64,000 nt of DNA from Selaginella moellendorffii (lineage: Eukaryota > Streptophyta > Lycopodiopsida > Selaginellales > Selaginellaceae), in the NCBI RefSeq assembly GCF_000143415.4, contig NW_003314309.1:867827-931826 (forward strand), read 5' to 3'. This document shows positions 1 through 11,640 of this stretch, in pieces. The notes beneath the pieces are model-generated. The model had not been told where the DNA came from. It ran no database searches and worked only from the letters and a program-made list of their open reading frames with translations. Made by a program: the position numbers and the translations under genes. Within the stretch, counting starts at the first letter, position 1. Each line of letters opens with the position of its first letter.

Positions 1-185
1 TATCGAACCACAAATTCAAAGAACTCGTTGCCCTCACTATGCTATGCCACTCTTGAGGTTCCTCACCACCCAACCACCCCCGAGCTACCTCAAAAGCTCC
101 ACTGCGCCGCCGCTCCACTGTGAGCCCTAGGGTAGGTTAACTCACTAACATATTTAACCAATAGCTTTAAGCATGCCTTGAAGAG
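1..185 (-). repeat. Inverted fragment of the gypsy-type LTR
   Basis: Read on the minus strand, this block matches the LTR at about 11290-11565. Shared stretches include the run ttaacctaccctagggctca and the run around gaggaacctcaag. It is therefore a second LTR copy, or part of one, in opposite orientation to the element at 6.3-11.2 kb. The left end is cut by the window edge. Identity was judged by eye; the 3' part beyond the shared gcatag diverges. Confidence 0.7.
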
Positions 186-1213
186 GCTAGCTATGCATGA
201 TTAACACTTAGTCAAAACTAAAGTGAAGACCATGAGATGGACTTATATCGGTATATAACCTCTTGATAGACAAGTTATAGTATGGGTACCAACATATCAA
301 CCTCAAACAACTAAGTTGGACATCACTATTGTTATCCAAGGCGTAGGGCCACCAAGACCAAGTCATGATCTCTCATAGAGTTTAATAAAATGCAAGGTGC
401 AAATGCTACAAAAGAAAGGCACAAGGGAGGCGTCATACTGACATGCAATACTGGGGAATTATGCTTATAAACCAGCTATCCCATTCCAAAAGACTGCAGA
501 TGAGGTTTTCAAGCAGACTGCTTTCCATGGACAATGTGATGGTGACGCCTTTTTGAATACAAAAAGCTGGAACCTATCACAGGGAGATCAATGTACATGG
601 AATCAGTTTCAACCGTATTGTTGCTGCGATTGCCAGAGATGTGAAGGAGGAATTATCTGGCTTGACTCCTTGTTCTAGTACATGCTTATCAACCTGGACA
701 AGTACTGGGCAGACTCAAGCTTGACATCGTCAGACTGCCTCGCCATCTTCCTATCCTTACTCATGGCTAATCCACAAGTGATCCTCTAGATTGCTGCCTT
801 CCTTCAAATCCAAGAATGGATGCAAGCGGCTGCTATTAAGGTGCCAAAAAAGCCAGCTAACCTGGATCTGGAGTTCATCCCGCATGGACAGACTAAGATG
901 AACATATGTGAGTTCATCCCTGTCCAACAGTACAAGTCTCCAACGTCCTCACAACACGATGGTAGTGAAAGTAATGTAGCTTTCTCACCTGCACTGTCCT
1001 CACAACGCATGCTGGCAAGGTCTCAAGGCCTACCACCGAATCGGAAACGTGATCACCTCGACGGAAAAACGTCCACAGGACTGACATCACAGGAGACGGG
1101 CACACCACCATCAATCTCCAAGATGTCTGAGGCCAATGCAAGCTTGAACAAACAAAAGCTATGCAAAAGGCTCGGTGCAAGAAAGCAGCAGTAAATAAAT
1201 TCTATTTTCTTCT
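186..1213. other. No recognisable gene
   Basis: I see no protein family, RNA gene or clear splice structure here. A 124-codon open frame at 820-1194 on the plus strand has no recognisable motif and probably arises by chance. The flanks are repeat-derived, so this stretch is likely old transposon sequence. Confidence 0.4.
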
Positions 1214-1500
1214 TCCATGTCGCAAATGTGACTTCGGGTATTGAAAGTTACCTGTCGACTAGTCCTTACGGACACTCTTACCTTACTACCACGATGGCAG
1301 GAGGTCGGTATTGCTAGACCCTTTATCAGTCCCTCTTGTGCTAGTGGAGTTAACTGGGCATTTCGAGTGTACTTAGACCGGACGAGCATAAGGACGAAAT
1401 TCTTACGTGTTATTAGTTAAACATACTTAGCCCAGTAAGGAGTTCCCGTCTCGTTTTGTCTTGCACTTGCTAGTGACAAGAACCCTTGCGTATTGAGATT
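1214..1500 (+). repeat. Dispersed repeat, copy 1
   Basis: This block aligns collinearly with 14928-15212. Both start near caaatgtgacttcgg, share 'cttactgccatgac'-like text in the middle and end near 'cccttgcgtattgaga' (copy 1) or 'cccttatgtattgaga' (copy 2). By eye the copies are clearly related but well diverged. No coding capacity is obvious. It may be an LTR or internal part of a retroelement. Confidence 0.6.
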
Positions 1501-2205
1501 AGTCCCTCAATATCACTACATGATAGCTTACCGTGTCTGCCAAACACCCTTGCTATCATGCCCTTTGTGTTGGTCTCATTTCGGTCCCAAATGCTATTTA
1601 TGGAAAGTGTCCAGATTTACTCATTTGGCATATCTACGGAATGTAGAGATCGGCCTGAACACAATGGTGTTCGTCCCGTGTCCAAATTCACAATCTAGCG
1701 CCATTCCATATTTAGTAAGTTTTGAGCTTGTCCCAGAGACTAACTCCTGGTACTAAGGGGGTGAAAGCCCAAAGCGTGTGTTCCTCAAGGGGGGGGGGGG
1801 GCTTGTGGGGGGTTCCAAATGTATAGTAGGGATAGTGGGTAGGTCGGGCATGGCCGACCAACCTAAGGCATAGTCTAGCTCCTGCTTGCGTGCCTGTCCT
1901 TGTTCTGCGTCCGGCTTGGGTCTAAGCCCAAGTTTCATTCCATGCTAGCTGGTGGAGTACCCATGTCCTCGCGTTAGGCCACCGGTATGCCGAAATAGCG
2001 CTAGACTCCGCTGGTCCTGGCATTGGGATGCTGGTTACTCTAGGACTGCTTCAAGTCGCTCCGGGCCCCTGTCCCTTCACTCTTTGGGCTTTATGCTTGG
2101 GAGTTGCTCCGTGGTTCGGTTCCATCACTCCTTGGCTCCATGCTTGGGAGTTTGGCACCGTTCCTTCGTTCAGTGGCCCAAGGCCCTGAACCTCGGGTTC
2201 CTATG
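1501..2205. other. No gene seen; contains a run of 14 G
   Basis: No coding family or RNA was recognised. A homopolymer run of about 14 G lies near 1790-1802, followed by further G-rich text. A short direct repeat around 'ttggctccatgcttgggagtt' and 'tttatgcttgggagttgctcc' occurs near 2090-2150. Confidence 0.4.
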
Positions 2206-2247
2206 GACACGTGGCATGTGACACGTGGCATCTGTCACGTGGCACAA
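2206..2247 (+). promoter_or_regulatory. Three tandem G-box (CACGTGGC) units, 14-bp period
   Basis: Three consecutive 14-bp units begin at 2206, 2220 and 2234. Each carries CACGTGGCA or CACGTGGCAC, the plant G-box/ABRE core bound by bZIP and bHLH factors. A fourth CACGTG lies at about 2311. The array is about 180 bp upstream of the Penelope-like coding remnant. The sequence shows the array; the regulatory role is inference. Confidence 0.6.
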
Positions 2248-2270
2248 AGAGTAGGTTCCGCTTTGTGGTG

Positions 2271-2299
2271 TTATCCTATGGTAAATCACCATAGGATAA
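2271..2299. repeat. Perfect 12-bp inverted repeat with 5-base loop
   Basis: The left arm ttatcctatggt (2271-2282) is the exact reverse complement of the right arm accataggataa (2288-2299), with the loop aaatc. It sits between the G-box array and the Penelope-like remnant. It could be a hairpin in the 5' region of that element or the relic of a small terminal-inverted-repeat element. Confidence 0.7.
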
Positions 2300-2399
2300 A
2301 GGGTAAAAACCACGTGCGCTACATTCCATGATTGGCAACTAATGAAAATGCTCTTGTGATTGCTTATACAGTGTACTTTACACTACATCCATCATTTGG

Positions 2400-4483
2400 C
2401 CAGATGAAAATGGCTGGTCAAAGAGGGAATGGAAAGCGAACAAAAATTCATACACCTCCGATATATCAGTGCCGGATTTGAGAGGATTAGTATCCAAACT
2501 CTCATGAGGGAGTGTCTGGAATTGATTGGCCTAGACACAGAACTCTTGGATCCCATTGTATTTGGTTGGAGGTATGAGCCCCAGATCAAACATGACTTTT
2601 ATAAACCTGAAGAGGTTTTTTGCAACTAGGACACTCTTGAGCCCCTTGTTTGTGAATGCAAACGATAGCCATGGGTGACCTACCTTGACGAGACTGGCCA
2701 TGTACGAACACTAGATCCAAAGATCCTTGGTTCATGAGCACTCATGGCTGTCATCGAGAAAAGCCTCAATCACATCACTCCAAAACCACTCCAAACAGCA
2801 AAAATTATTGCTGAAATTTGTGAAGCTTGGGATCAGATTGCTAGTGTAATCCCAGATGTTTATATTTGCAACTGGCCAAGTAATAAAGTGGCTGTTAAAC
2901 AGCATATCAACTACCAAATCCGAATAGCATTACAAAATTGCCAAATCACCCCGACTGTAGGTGTGATGACCACCCCTGAGGCACAATGGCAATTGGAGTG
3001 GGTACATAAACACTTATACATCAGTGGTGCCAATAAAGTGGCTAACACACCCACCTTCTTTTTCATAATGTTAGCCCACGGGGAAGCACTTGAATAGTGA
3101 AGACTTCTCACTCGCGGTCTCAAACAATAATGTCTCTAAAGCACCTGAGAAAGTTGTAAAAAAATTGCTCGGCAACCCACTCCTACAAGAACTTCCACCT
3201 CAGCAACTAGATCTCCCTTACCTCATGGGAATCTATAAAGTGCACAAGAACAAAATGCGTTGGTTGACAAATGCAAATGGATGTATCTTCTCAGAAATCA
3301 CAATCTGCCTAACAGCCATCCTAAAAGGGATACAGGAGGCACTACAAAACATAGTTGATGATTTCTATGCATGGGCAAAGTTCTTTAGAGGAAAGATGAA
3401 CACATGCTAAATCCTTGGATCCACACAAGAGTTCGAGATCAATCTCCCAGATAAAATCACAACGATCTACACAAAGATATCACCAAGTGCTATGAGGCCT
3501 TTCCCCTTGAGGGAAACCAAAACCTTATGATGGCTATGATACATCTTATCACTTTAGCCTTCGTGCACCAAAATCACTTCCAAAAAGACTTTTTTCTAAT
3601 TCAAAAGAAGAATAGCAATCTTGAGGCTGAATGGAAACCTCTACAGCACTCATCAGTAAAGGCTACCAGAATGGATCCAACAAAAGTCATCGAGCTAAAT
3701 AACTTCATCAACCGGAACACATATGTCCGGTTGGGAAACAGAGTATGGAGACAAGTCCGAGGAATTCCCATGGGCTTCTCTTGCTCACCTTTGTGGTGTA
3801 AATTGTACCTCTTCTACTTCAAGTACAATTTTCTTACTCAACTTGCATGTCTAGGCCAGTATGATTTACTTTGCCTTTTCGAGCACATCTTCAGGTACAT
3901 AAATGATCTGGTTTTGATGAACAATCTCATGATCCTCCACTTCTTTGACCCTGATCAAATCGAGTCCGAAGGAAATCCATTCTGGATATATCCACTATGA
4001 TTCCTTGCCATGCAAAATGAGATGGACAATCCATTCATAGGCACGGACAGATCACTAGTGAACCTGTCTACTCATTTCTTGATCCTTCAGATCCAGATCA
4101 TACGGGTTCACAATACTTTTTTAACCACAAAATATGATAAGCGCCGATCACTTCCATTCAAAGTCTCGATGTACATTCATCAAGATTCAAACTGACCCAT
4201 GACAAACTCATCTAAAGTAATCCTGGGACAAGTCTTTGCACTTTTCTATCTGATTAATATTGCTGGTGGTATCGTCCTTGAGATTGATAATCTCATTGAA
4301 TGCTTCGTGGAAAAAGGATTCCATCATTATGCATTAAGACAACTTATCCTTCATGGTCTGGACAGAATTATTTTGACCAGCCCCTTAACACCGGTGCAAG
4401 TAGTGCTTGATATTCTCTTTGACATCTGGAGAGAGCTGGCCAATCACCCACCACAGCTCGACGACTCAGCAAACTCAAGCTGA
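2400..4483 (+). pseudogene. Penelope-like element reverse transcriptase remnant, no endonuclease seen
   Basis: Several frames separated by stops and frameshifts together read as a reverse transcriptase. In order I see: an upstream conserved block ending in IYKVHKNKMRWLTNANGC (about 3220-3290); a motif A-like DITKCYEAFPLEG (from 3476); motif B as RGIPMGFSCSPLWCKLYL (about 3757-3810); motif C as FRYINDL (3890-3910); and thumb-like sequence up to the stop near 4481. The 'KVHK' and 'GIPMG' signatures suit Penelope-like elements. No GIY-YIG domain was recognised after the thumb, which recalls the endonuclease-lacking Athena/Coprina groups. Motif C has N where the first catalytic D is expected, so this copy should be dead even apart from its stops. 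The exact clade is uncertain; another non-LTR type RT is possible. Confidence 0.55.
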
Positions 4484-6299
4484 GAGTTAGGGATTCTATC
4501 TTCTAAACAATAAAATCCATCACTTGGTCATTATATCGAAATATAATAGATTCAGTTTCTATGCATTTTGGGACTGAGAACAACAAAAGAACAAGTTCCC
4601 CCAAACTTACCATGAAGTTCTTGGTTATGCTTTGAACAAAATGTGTAAGTGAACCATTGATTACATTTGTGCTTTGATTGATAAATGGAAAATACAACAC
4701 AAGCTCTACTCTCTCATTAGAAGACAAATCCCATGCTTTGATAACAAAAAGTTTTTCTTTAAAAATAATTCTTAAAGAAAATCTTGTTTACAGAAAACTC
4801 TGTTATCCCATTGACAAGTTAATAGGACACATAAGTAGACGTGGCATGGTAAAAAACAAAACTTTGGATTCTTCACAAAATCTCTCACTGAGAGACATGC
4901 TGTACAAATAGGCAAACCTAATTACAAGCTATAGCTATTCGACTTCATGGCTGCAGGCACTGGATTTTCTCACACCAAAAGGTATGAAGCGATGGGAAAA
5001 ACCCTAATGTTAGGGTTTCTTGCCTGCATCCGCCACCGCTGCATTCTCCAGGAGCGCATCCACAAGCAGAGGGAGGTTGGGCTGCTGCAAGGCTGTGTGC
5101 TGTTCCTTGCCCACTCCAGGATCAATAGCCGCTTCGTTGCGCACTGCAAGAATGAGTAGCGCCAACGAAGTGTTTGCTTGGGTATAACTCAAAACGAGCT
5201 TACACCCACCACTAAGGTCACGAGGAATCTCACTACCACATTCCTGGCTATGCAAAAACTAGTACAAATGATTTGGTTTCTGCATTTCTCTTCACCTCTG
5301 GCCTGTAGGAACTCTTTTCGGCTAGAATGCTGGAACTTAGCGCCACAGCAACACAAGGGGCTTTCATTCCTTGTGATATCATCTGATCCAGTATCTAATC
5401 ATCCCCTCAGAAAAAGATAGGATGGCAATGACTGGACTAGGCGGTGAGATCCATGAGTCAACAGATAGTGATCAAGCTGAGCATGTTCCCTAGTTCTAGT
5501 CCTTGGAAGTCATTTATGATGTGTGGCCTGGACATGTACCTAAGTATATTGGCTCATGAGCATCAGTCGTGCAAGTCTCAATTCATTCTTGAATTCTAGC
5601 TTTGTACTTTCACAAAAAAAATGAGAGATAGAGCTAGTGGAGATTGCACTACTAATCCTCATCTTCCATGATACAAGTACCCCCCGGACACCCAAACCGT
5701 AGGAGGTGACATAGGAAATGTTTGGAGAGATCATCTTGGTCATGGTTGGTACTGGGTTACGGGCAGATGATCCTACACCTCGAATGAATGTACCGAAAAT
5801 GGCCTAGTCAATCTGCTTAACCAAAATTGTGCTAGATATTGTCTAACACCATTTTGTGTGTAGGTGCTGGATATGGGGAGCTGGTGCTCATGGGATTGTA
5901 CCAGACCCTCATTTCATAGCGCAACGGGCTTAGAGTTTAGCTCCAAATTCAGGTGCACTATATTTGGTATTAGAGGAATTGTCTCAACAATTCCTATCCA
6001 ACTTTTATCGGACTTTTTGACTCAAGTTGCATACGTAGAGACTTTTCTAGTAGATTTGAAGCAACCTGTGTAGGATTAGTTGGATTGCACCATTCAGTAA
6101 GAATGTTGTATGCATGTTCAGTTACTGTTAAAGGCATGCATGCAGTTAGTGGGATGGTGAAAAGAAATTGTATTGATGATGCTGAAACCTTTAGATGAGC
6201 AAATTGAGAGGAGGAAACTCCTGCTAGGGATGCTACAGAAGAGGTTGAGGCTAAGTTAGAAGAGAAAGAGCCAGATGCTACAGCACTACAGCGTACAAC
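4484..6299. other. Intergenic, mostly unassigned
   Basis: Apart from the telomere-motif inverted repeat at 4999-5018, I recognise nothing here. Open frames are short and lack family motifs. The part after about 6100 probably belongs to the untranslated leader of the gypsy element that follows, because an acidic and lysine-rich gag-like frame begins by about 6200. Confidence 0.4.
4999..5018. repeat. Head-to-head plant telomere motifs
   Basis: The sequence holds aaaccctaa and ttagggttt on either side of a two-base spacer. This is a perfect inverted repeat of the plant telomere unit (TTTAGGG). It may be a short interstitial telomeric scar or a chance double telo-box. It lies about 500 bp downstream of the Penelope-like remnant. 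Confidence 0.6.
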
Positions 6300-8757
6300 T
6301 CAAAAAGTTGAGATTGAGAATTTGCAAAGGGAAATTTGCAAATTGAAGGAGAACAAGAAGAGAAAGAAAGAAGCTAAGGCAGCTAAATCAGCTAAACCTA
6401 AGCAACCGGACTCCTCTTCAAGTTCTAAGGACGATGAAATTCTGCAACCACCCCCAATTGCACGAGTTTCAAAGTTCAAGCCTTTGAAACCACCCAATTT
6501 CAGAGGCATGCGAGACTATCAGGTTTTGGAAGATTGGGTCTACAATATGGAAAACTATTTCATAGCAGCAAACGTAGATGATCATACGAAAGTTGCCTAC
6601 ATGCAATCTTTTCTCACCGATCATGCCAAAACTTGGTGGCACTAGGTGTGTGCTGAAAAAGGGCAAACTAGAAATTGGACCAAGATGTGGTCTCGTATCC
6701 GTAAGAAATACTTGCTGGATGATCTTGGTCTGAGACTTCGTGTGGAGCTACGGTGGTTAAAGCAACGAGGGGACCTTATGCATTACATTAATGTGTTTGC
6801 TTAAAAGCGCATTATGATTGCAAATATGAGTGACGAAGATGCTCAAAGTTATTTCTTGGAAGGTTTGAGTTCACTTTCTCGCAATGAGATTTTGAAGTTT
6901 AAGCTGAAGACATACCTAGAGTATAAAGAGCAGTGCAGCAAGTTGCCTTTAGTCACTTGCTCATGGAACAATATCAACATCCGTATGCTGGTACCTCAGA
7001 CAAAAATAAGAATTCTGGGATTAAACGTCGGAAATAGAGATTGGAAACAAAGGGTGGAAGAAAGGTTCTACCTTGGATGCTCACATGCAACGGTTAACAA
7101 AGGTGGTGGTGGTTGGAGACCACCAGCAGCTTTTTCTAGTCTTAGGCCTTTTGTTCCTCCTCCTGGTGGGTACAAGCAGTAGCAACCTGCAAAACCTGCT
7201 CCTAGTGGAATAGGTAGTGTGGTCATTGTTTCCATTGTGGAGAGTTAGGACATAGGTCCTTGGTATGTCTCAACAAGCATAAGATAAGGTCTCGTGTTAA
7301 TGTCATGAGGGAAAACGGTGGTGGTGAAGCTGAAGGGGTTGATGAGTTGGTCAATACAAACTATAAGGAAGAGGAGGTGAGTTACTTTCATTACTTTCTT
7401 CAAACTTTTCTTGCAGTTAATGCAAACACTGATCCATTGATGTATTTGGTAGGTTTTGTCCGCAGACACCAAATCTAAGTGATGATTGACATGAGATTTA
7501 CGTATAATGCGATATCTGAAGACTTAGTTAAGTTGTTAGGATTGAATGCTGAGCAAATGTCACCTATACACTTCTGGTTTACTAAAGGTGGGCAAGTAGC
7601 CAGAAAATTTGTGAGTGATGTTTCAATAAAAATATCCAAGTGGAAAGAAAGAGTGGACTTAGTAATGTTGAAGATACCAGATTTTTATATGGTGTTTGGT
7701 ATGGATTTCATCAACAAATATATTAAAGGGATTTATAGTGCTGGACAAAATTGTATTGCATTGAAGTCAGAAGGACGTCCAATGTGTCTTTCCAATTGCA
7801 AAAGTGCTCCTCAAAGGATTAGGATGCTAAGTTCTTGACTGGGAGAGTTGCTCAAAAAGCAGCTAAGAAGGGATATTAGACTTTTTGGGTTCAAGTGATG
7901 GTAACTCAATTTGAATCAGTGACAGGGTTGATTTTGTACTAAAGAAGATATTGGAGTTATTGGCACGGAATCAGGATATCTTCCCGAAGGATTTGCCGCC
8001 ATAGCTACCTCCTAGTTGTGAGATTGATTATCGGATTGAGGTCATTTTGGGTTCTAAACCACCTACAAAAGCTCCATATTGTTTGAACATCAAGGAGATA
8101 GTTGAACTCAAGAAGTAACTTATGGAGCTTCTTGACAAAGGTCATATCTGACTAAGCAAGTCACTTATGGAGCACCAGCCCTTTTTGTTATGAAAAAGGA
8201 TGGAACCATGAGGATATGTATCAACTATCGAGCACTCAACAAGATCATGGTCAAAATAATTACTTTTTGCTTTGCATTGATGAATTGTTTAACCAACTCT
8301 AAAAGACTAAGTATTTTATGCAACTTGATTTGCGATCCGGGTATCATCAAATATGGGTGGCAGATCAGGATGTGGAGAAGACATTCTTTAAGACTCGATA
8401 TAGATCTTATGAGTTCCTTGTCATGCCGTTATGCAATGCTCTAGCAATGTTCAGCACTATGATGGATAGAATATTTGGAGATTATATTTGGAGATGTTTT
8501 AGTTTTCAGTGAAACATTGGAGGATCATTTGAAACACTTGGAGCTGGTGTTTTAGAAATCACATGAATACAAATTGTATGCTAAAGAAAGTAAATGTGCT
8601 TTTGGACAATTGCACATAAACTTTCTCAAACATATAGTTGGTGGTGGTGTAATTAAGGTGGATTCAAAGAAGGTGGAAGAGGTGAAGTCTTGGGAAGTCC
8701 CAATCACTGTATCAGATGTTTGTTCCTTTCTCAGTTTGGCGAGATACTATCGAAGTT
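6300..8757 (+). mobile_element. Ty3/gypsy retrotransposon, first part: gag, protease, RT (degenerate)
   Basis: A charged gag frame (6322-6645) contains the retrotransposon-gag motif ending in KTWWH, then a stop; gag resumes at 6814. A CX2CX4HX4C zinc knuckle lies at 7227-7268. The aspartic protease region (7479-7838) reads MIDMRFTYNAIS where family members have a D-S/T-G core, so the active site is lost. RT sequence runs from about 8000, with [11 protein letters not shown] and [13 protein letters not shown] blocks and stops between them. The expected YXDD box near 8490 is broken. The RT text ends at SFLSLARYYR (8757). Many stops and frameshifts make this a non-autonomous relic. No primer-binding site or 5' LTR was found upstream. 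Confidence 0.85.
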
Positions 8758-9208
8758 GGCAGTGTAGAGGAACTAGGTTCCTAAACTGTGATTTGTAGCG
8801 CACTTTAAGTAAGCATGGGGAGTCACACCAGACATCTTGGGTGATGCCATCCGTAGATGCATATACAGAGGTTGGGTTTGAGTCCCAACCCTTTAGTGCT
8901 TGGGTTCGAGTCCCAACTCACTAGGGCATGGTGATGGGTTGAAATATGAGGACACTCATTTTTCGATGGTCATGGACTCTCAGTAAGGAGACTAGCTTGG
9001 GCACACCACCAAACAAGGGATGCCCCAAAGTCGTGATACACGGTTAGATTGCTTGATGTAAAAGCTTGGTATATCTAAGTTGAACACTTTGGTGCAAGTG
9101 GCACCAAAGATGTGATGAATGAGATGGGGACACCCAGTCTTAGTTGCCATGGACCCTTGGCCGGAAGGGTTGACTTGGGCGTACTGCCAAGTGTGGGGTG
9201 TCAAGACG
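8758..9208 (+). repeat. Insert with two tRNA T-arm-like hairpins
   Basis: RT similarity stops at 8757 and resumes at about 9209. Inside are two near-identical segments at 8871-8889 and 8899-8917. Each has a five- to six-base stem (ttggg/cccaa) closing a seven-base loop TTTGAGT or TTCGAGT, the geometry of a tRNA T-arm. They contain pol III B-box-like ggtttgagtcc and ggttcgagtcc. A convincing A box was not found. A tRNA-derived SINE or tRNA fragment carried into the element is likely but not proven. Confidence 0.5.
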
Positions 9209-11175
9209 GATCTAAGGAAGGTGGCTGTGGTGGAAAACTAGCCTACACCGACTATAGTGGCTAAATTACGCAATTTTCTTGGTATAGCTAGTTACTACCG
9301 ATATTTCCAGCATATGTTTGCAGAGGTGGCTATTCCTTTGACACGGTTGTTGTGTAAGAACGTGCCATTCGAGTGGAAGAAGCCGTAAGAGGAGAGTTTT
9401 GTGGCGTTGAAACAATTATTGAGCGAGACTCTAGTGCTTTGCATTGCTGATCCATCAAAACCTTACGATGTGACATGCGATGCAAGTGGTTATGCATTAG
9501 GAGGAGTTCTCATGCAAGAGGGATAGCTTATCGTAAGAGTTGAACTTTGAATCCTGCGGAACAACGTTGTTCCACATATGAACAAGAGTTACTCTCTATT
9601 GTTTATGCTTTGCGGACGTGGTGGCATTATCTTTATAGTGCAGTGTTTGTGGTGTTGACGGATCACAAACCACTTGTGTATCTTTTCACATAGAAGGAGT
9701 TGAACACTAAGCAAGTTCATTGGATGGTCAAACTCATGGAGTTTGGGGAGTTTTCTATTGAGTATCATCCGGGAAAATCAAATGTGGTGGCAGATGCTTT
9801 ATCTTGTGTTCGTCATGTGACGGCATTACAAACACGGTTTTGTCATCATTTGAGTAAAGTGGGTAGTGAGTTTAGGTAGTTGGTTGAGCATACTCAAACT
9901 CAAGATGCTAAGGTAGTCTTTTTACGAGACCAGATGGACGCCCCTTTCTCATTGGTGGATGGGATTCTTTACTATAATGGCCATATATATTTGCCATGGG
10001 TGGATGCATTAATTACTCAAGTTTTATACCACTATCATGATCGTCTAGAGGCCGGTCATTTTGGGGGGAAGAAAATGTATGAGTTGATTAAGCGCAATTT
10101 TTATTGGAGGAATATGAAGATTGATATCCTCGAGTATTGTAAATCATGTGAATTCTATCAGCGGGTTAAGGTACCATGAGAGAGGCCGAGGAGACTTTTG
10201 CAACCTTTATCTATTCCTCAAAGTTGTTAGTGTAATATTTCTATTGACTTCATCACTTGTTTGCCACAAACACAAAGGCAAAAGGAGAAAGTATGGGTTA
10301 TTATAGATTAGTTGACAAAGTATGTGTGGTTGTTGGCTCTTTAGAAGACAGTCACTGCCTCAAACTTGGCTGCGGTCTACTTGGAGAAGGTTTTTTCTGA
10401 TTTTGGTTTGCTGGAGGACATCATTGGTGATCAAGATTCAAAGTTCACAAGTGGATTTTGGAAGAGCTTTACGAAGGCTATGCAAGTGACTTTGAAACTC
10501 TTGAGTGGAGATCACCCTCAGATGAATGGGCAAACTGAATGTGTGAATCAGGTGGTGGAGGATATATTATGTTGTAGCGTTGGTCAAAGGCAAGGACAAT
10601 AGGATCTATATCTTCCGTTCGTGCAATTTAATTATAACAATAGCCAACACAGTGGAACTAAGTTACGTCCTTACTTTGCCATATTTAAAAGGCATCCCCA
10701 AACAAATATGGAGTTGGGATTGCATTTGAGTAAGAACGTTCAAGATAAACTTGATTTAGAGGTGATTGATTTAACCACAAAACTTGATGAGATTCTAGTG
10801 GTGTGCAAACGAAATTTGTAGGCAGCTCAGGATAGAGCGGACAAGTTTGCTAATGAGCATCGTCAATTCCGGAAATATAAGGTGGGTGATCTTATCTTTG
10901 TGCAAGTGATCTTTCCATCAAGTGAGCAGTGGAACACCTTGGTGCATTTACAGACAAGGAAGAATGACAAACTTTCCCATTGATATGCTGGTCCATATAA
11001 AATATTGGAGCGCATTGGTAAAGCAGCTTATCAGGTGCAGCTGCTAGCTGGGTTGAAAACTCATCCGGTATTTTATGTTAACTAGTTGAAAGGTGTATTA
11101 TCTTGGAGTGATGAGCCCAATGCCTCCTACAGCTATGGAAGATGGTCCAAGAGCTTGAGCAGGGTTCCCCAGAAA
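9209..11175 (+). mobile_element. Ty3/gypsy retrotransposon, second part: RT end, RNase H, integrase (degenerate)
   Basis: The block restarts with the RT segment preceding RNase H (LRNFLGIASYYRYF at about 9265-9310), so it repeats protein sequence already present just before the insert. It continues through RNase H (STYEQELLSIVYALRTWWHY and VVLTDHKPLVYLF), the integrase zinc-binding region (YHDRLEAGHFGGKKMYELI with CKSCEFYQ), the integrase core (IIGDQDSKFTSGFW and NGQTECVNQ) and the C-terminal HPVFYVNxLKG block near 11070. In-frame stops occur throughout. The order RT-RNase H-integrase places it in Ty3/gypsy rather than copia. Confidence 0.85.
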
Positions 11176-11218
11176 GGGTGATCACTGGTACAACTTGTCC
11201 TTGGGACAAGGACTTTGT

Positions 11219-11640
11219 TGGGGGGGAAGAATTGTTAAGTGTCAACTTTGACCATGTGAATGTCGGTCAAAGGGAGGTTGAATGGTATATTAAGGCATGT
11301 TAGGGTAAGGGATTTAACCTACCCTAGGGCTCATAGTAGAGCGAGTATTCTTTTGCTTTGTGTAGAGAACAATAGGCCTAATCATGATCGTTTGTTGCAC
11401 AAGAGATATGAAAGTGGTGATGAAATTGTTACATAGGGAGTACGTTGGTGAGGAAGATATTGCACAAGGAGCTATGTAAGTTGAGGAATTGGTGGCGTAG
11501 TGGAGCTTTTGAGGTAGCTTGGGGGTGGATGGGTGGTGAGGAACCTCAAGAGGTGGCGTAGCATAGTTTAGGGTGACTATATCTCTATCTTTTTGCACTA
11601 GATCATAACAACTTCATCTTGCATCGCAGTCCTTCAGGTT
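11219..11640 (+). repeat. Probable 3' LTR of the gypsy element, with polypurine tract
   Basis: A G-rich polypurine tract (ggggggaagaa, 11221-11231) is followed by tgttaagtgtcaac at 11233, the usual layout of tract then LTR start. The following 300-400 bp match the inverted fragment at the left edge of the window. The right boundary is not certain; it is placed near 11620-11640, where TCA-ending text occurs. Confidence 0.65.

Noticed and set aside
820..1194. 124-codon plus-strand open frame
   Set aside because: No motif, no splice context, and it lies in repeat-derived sequence.
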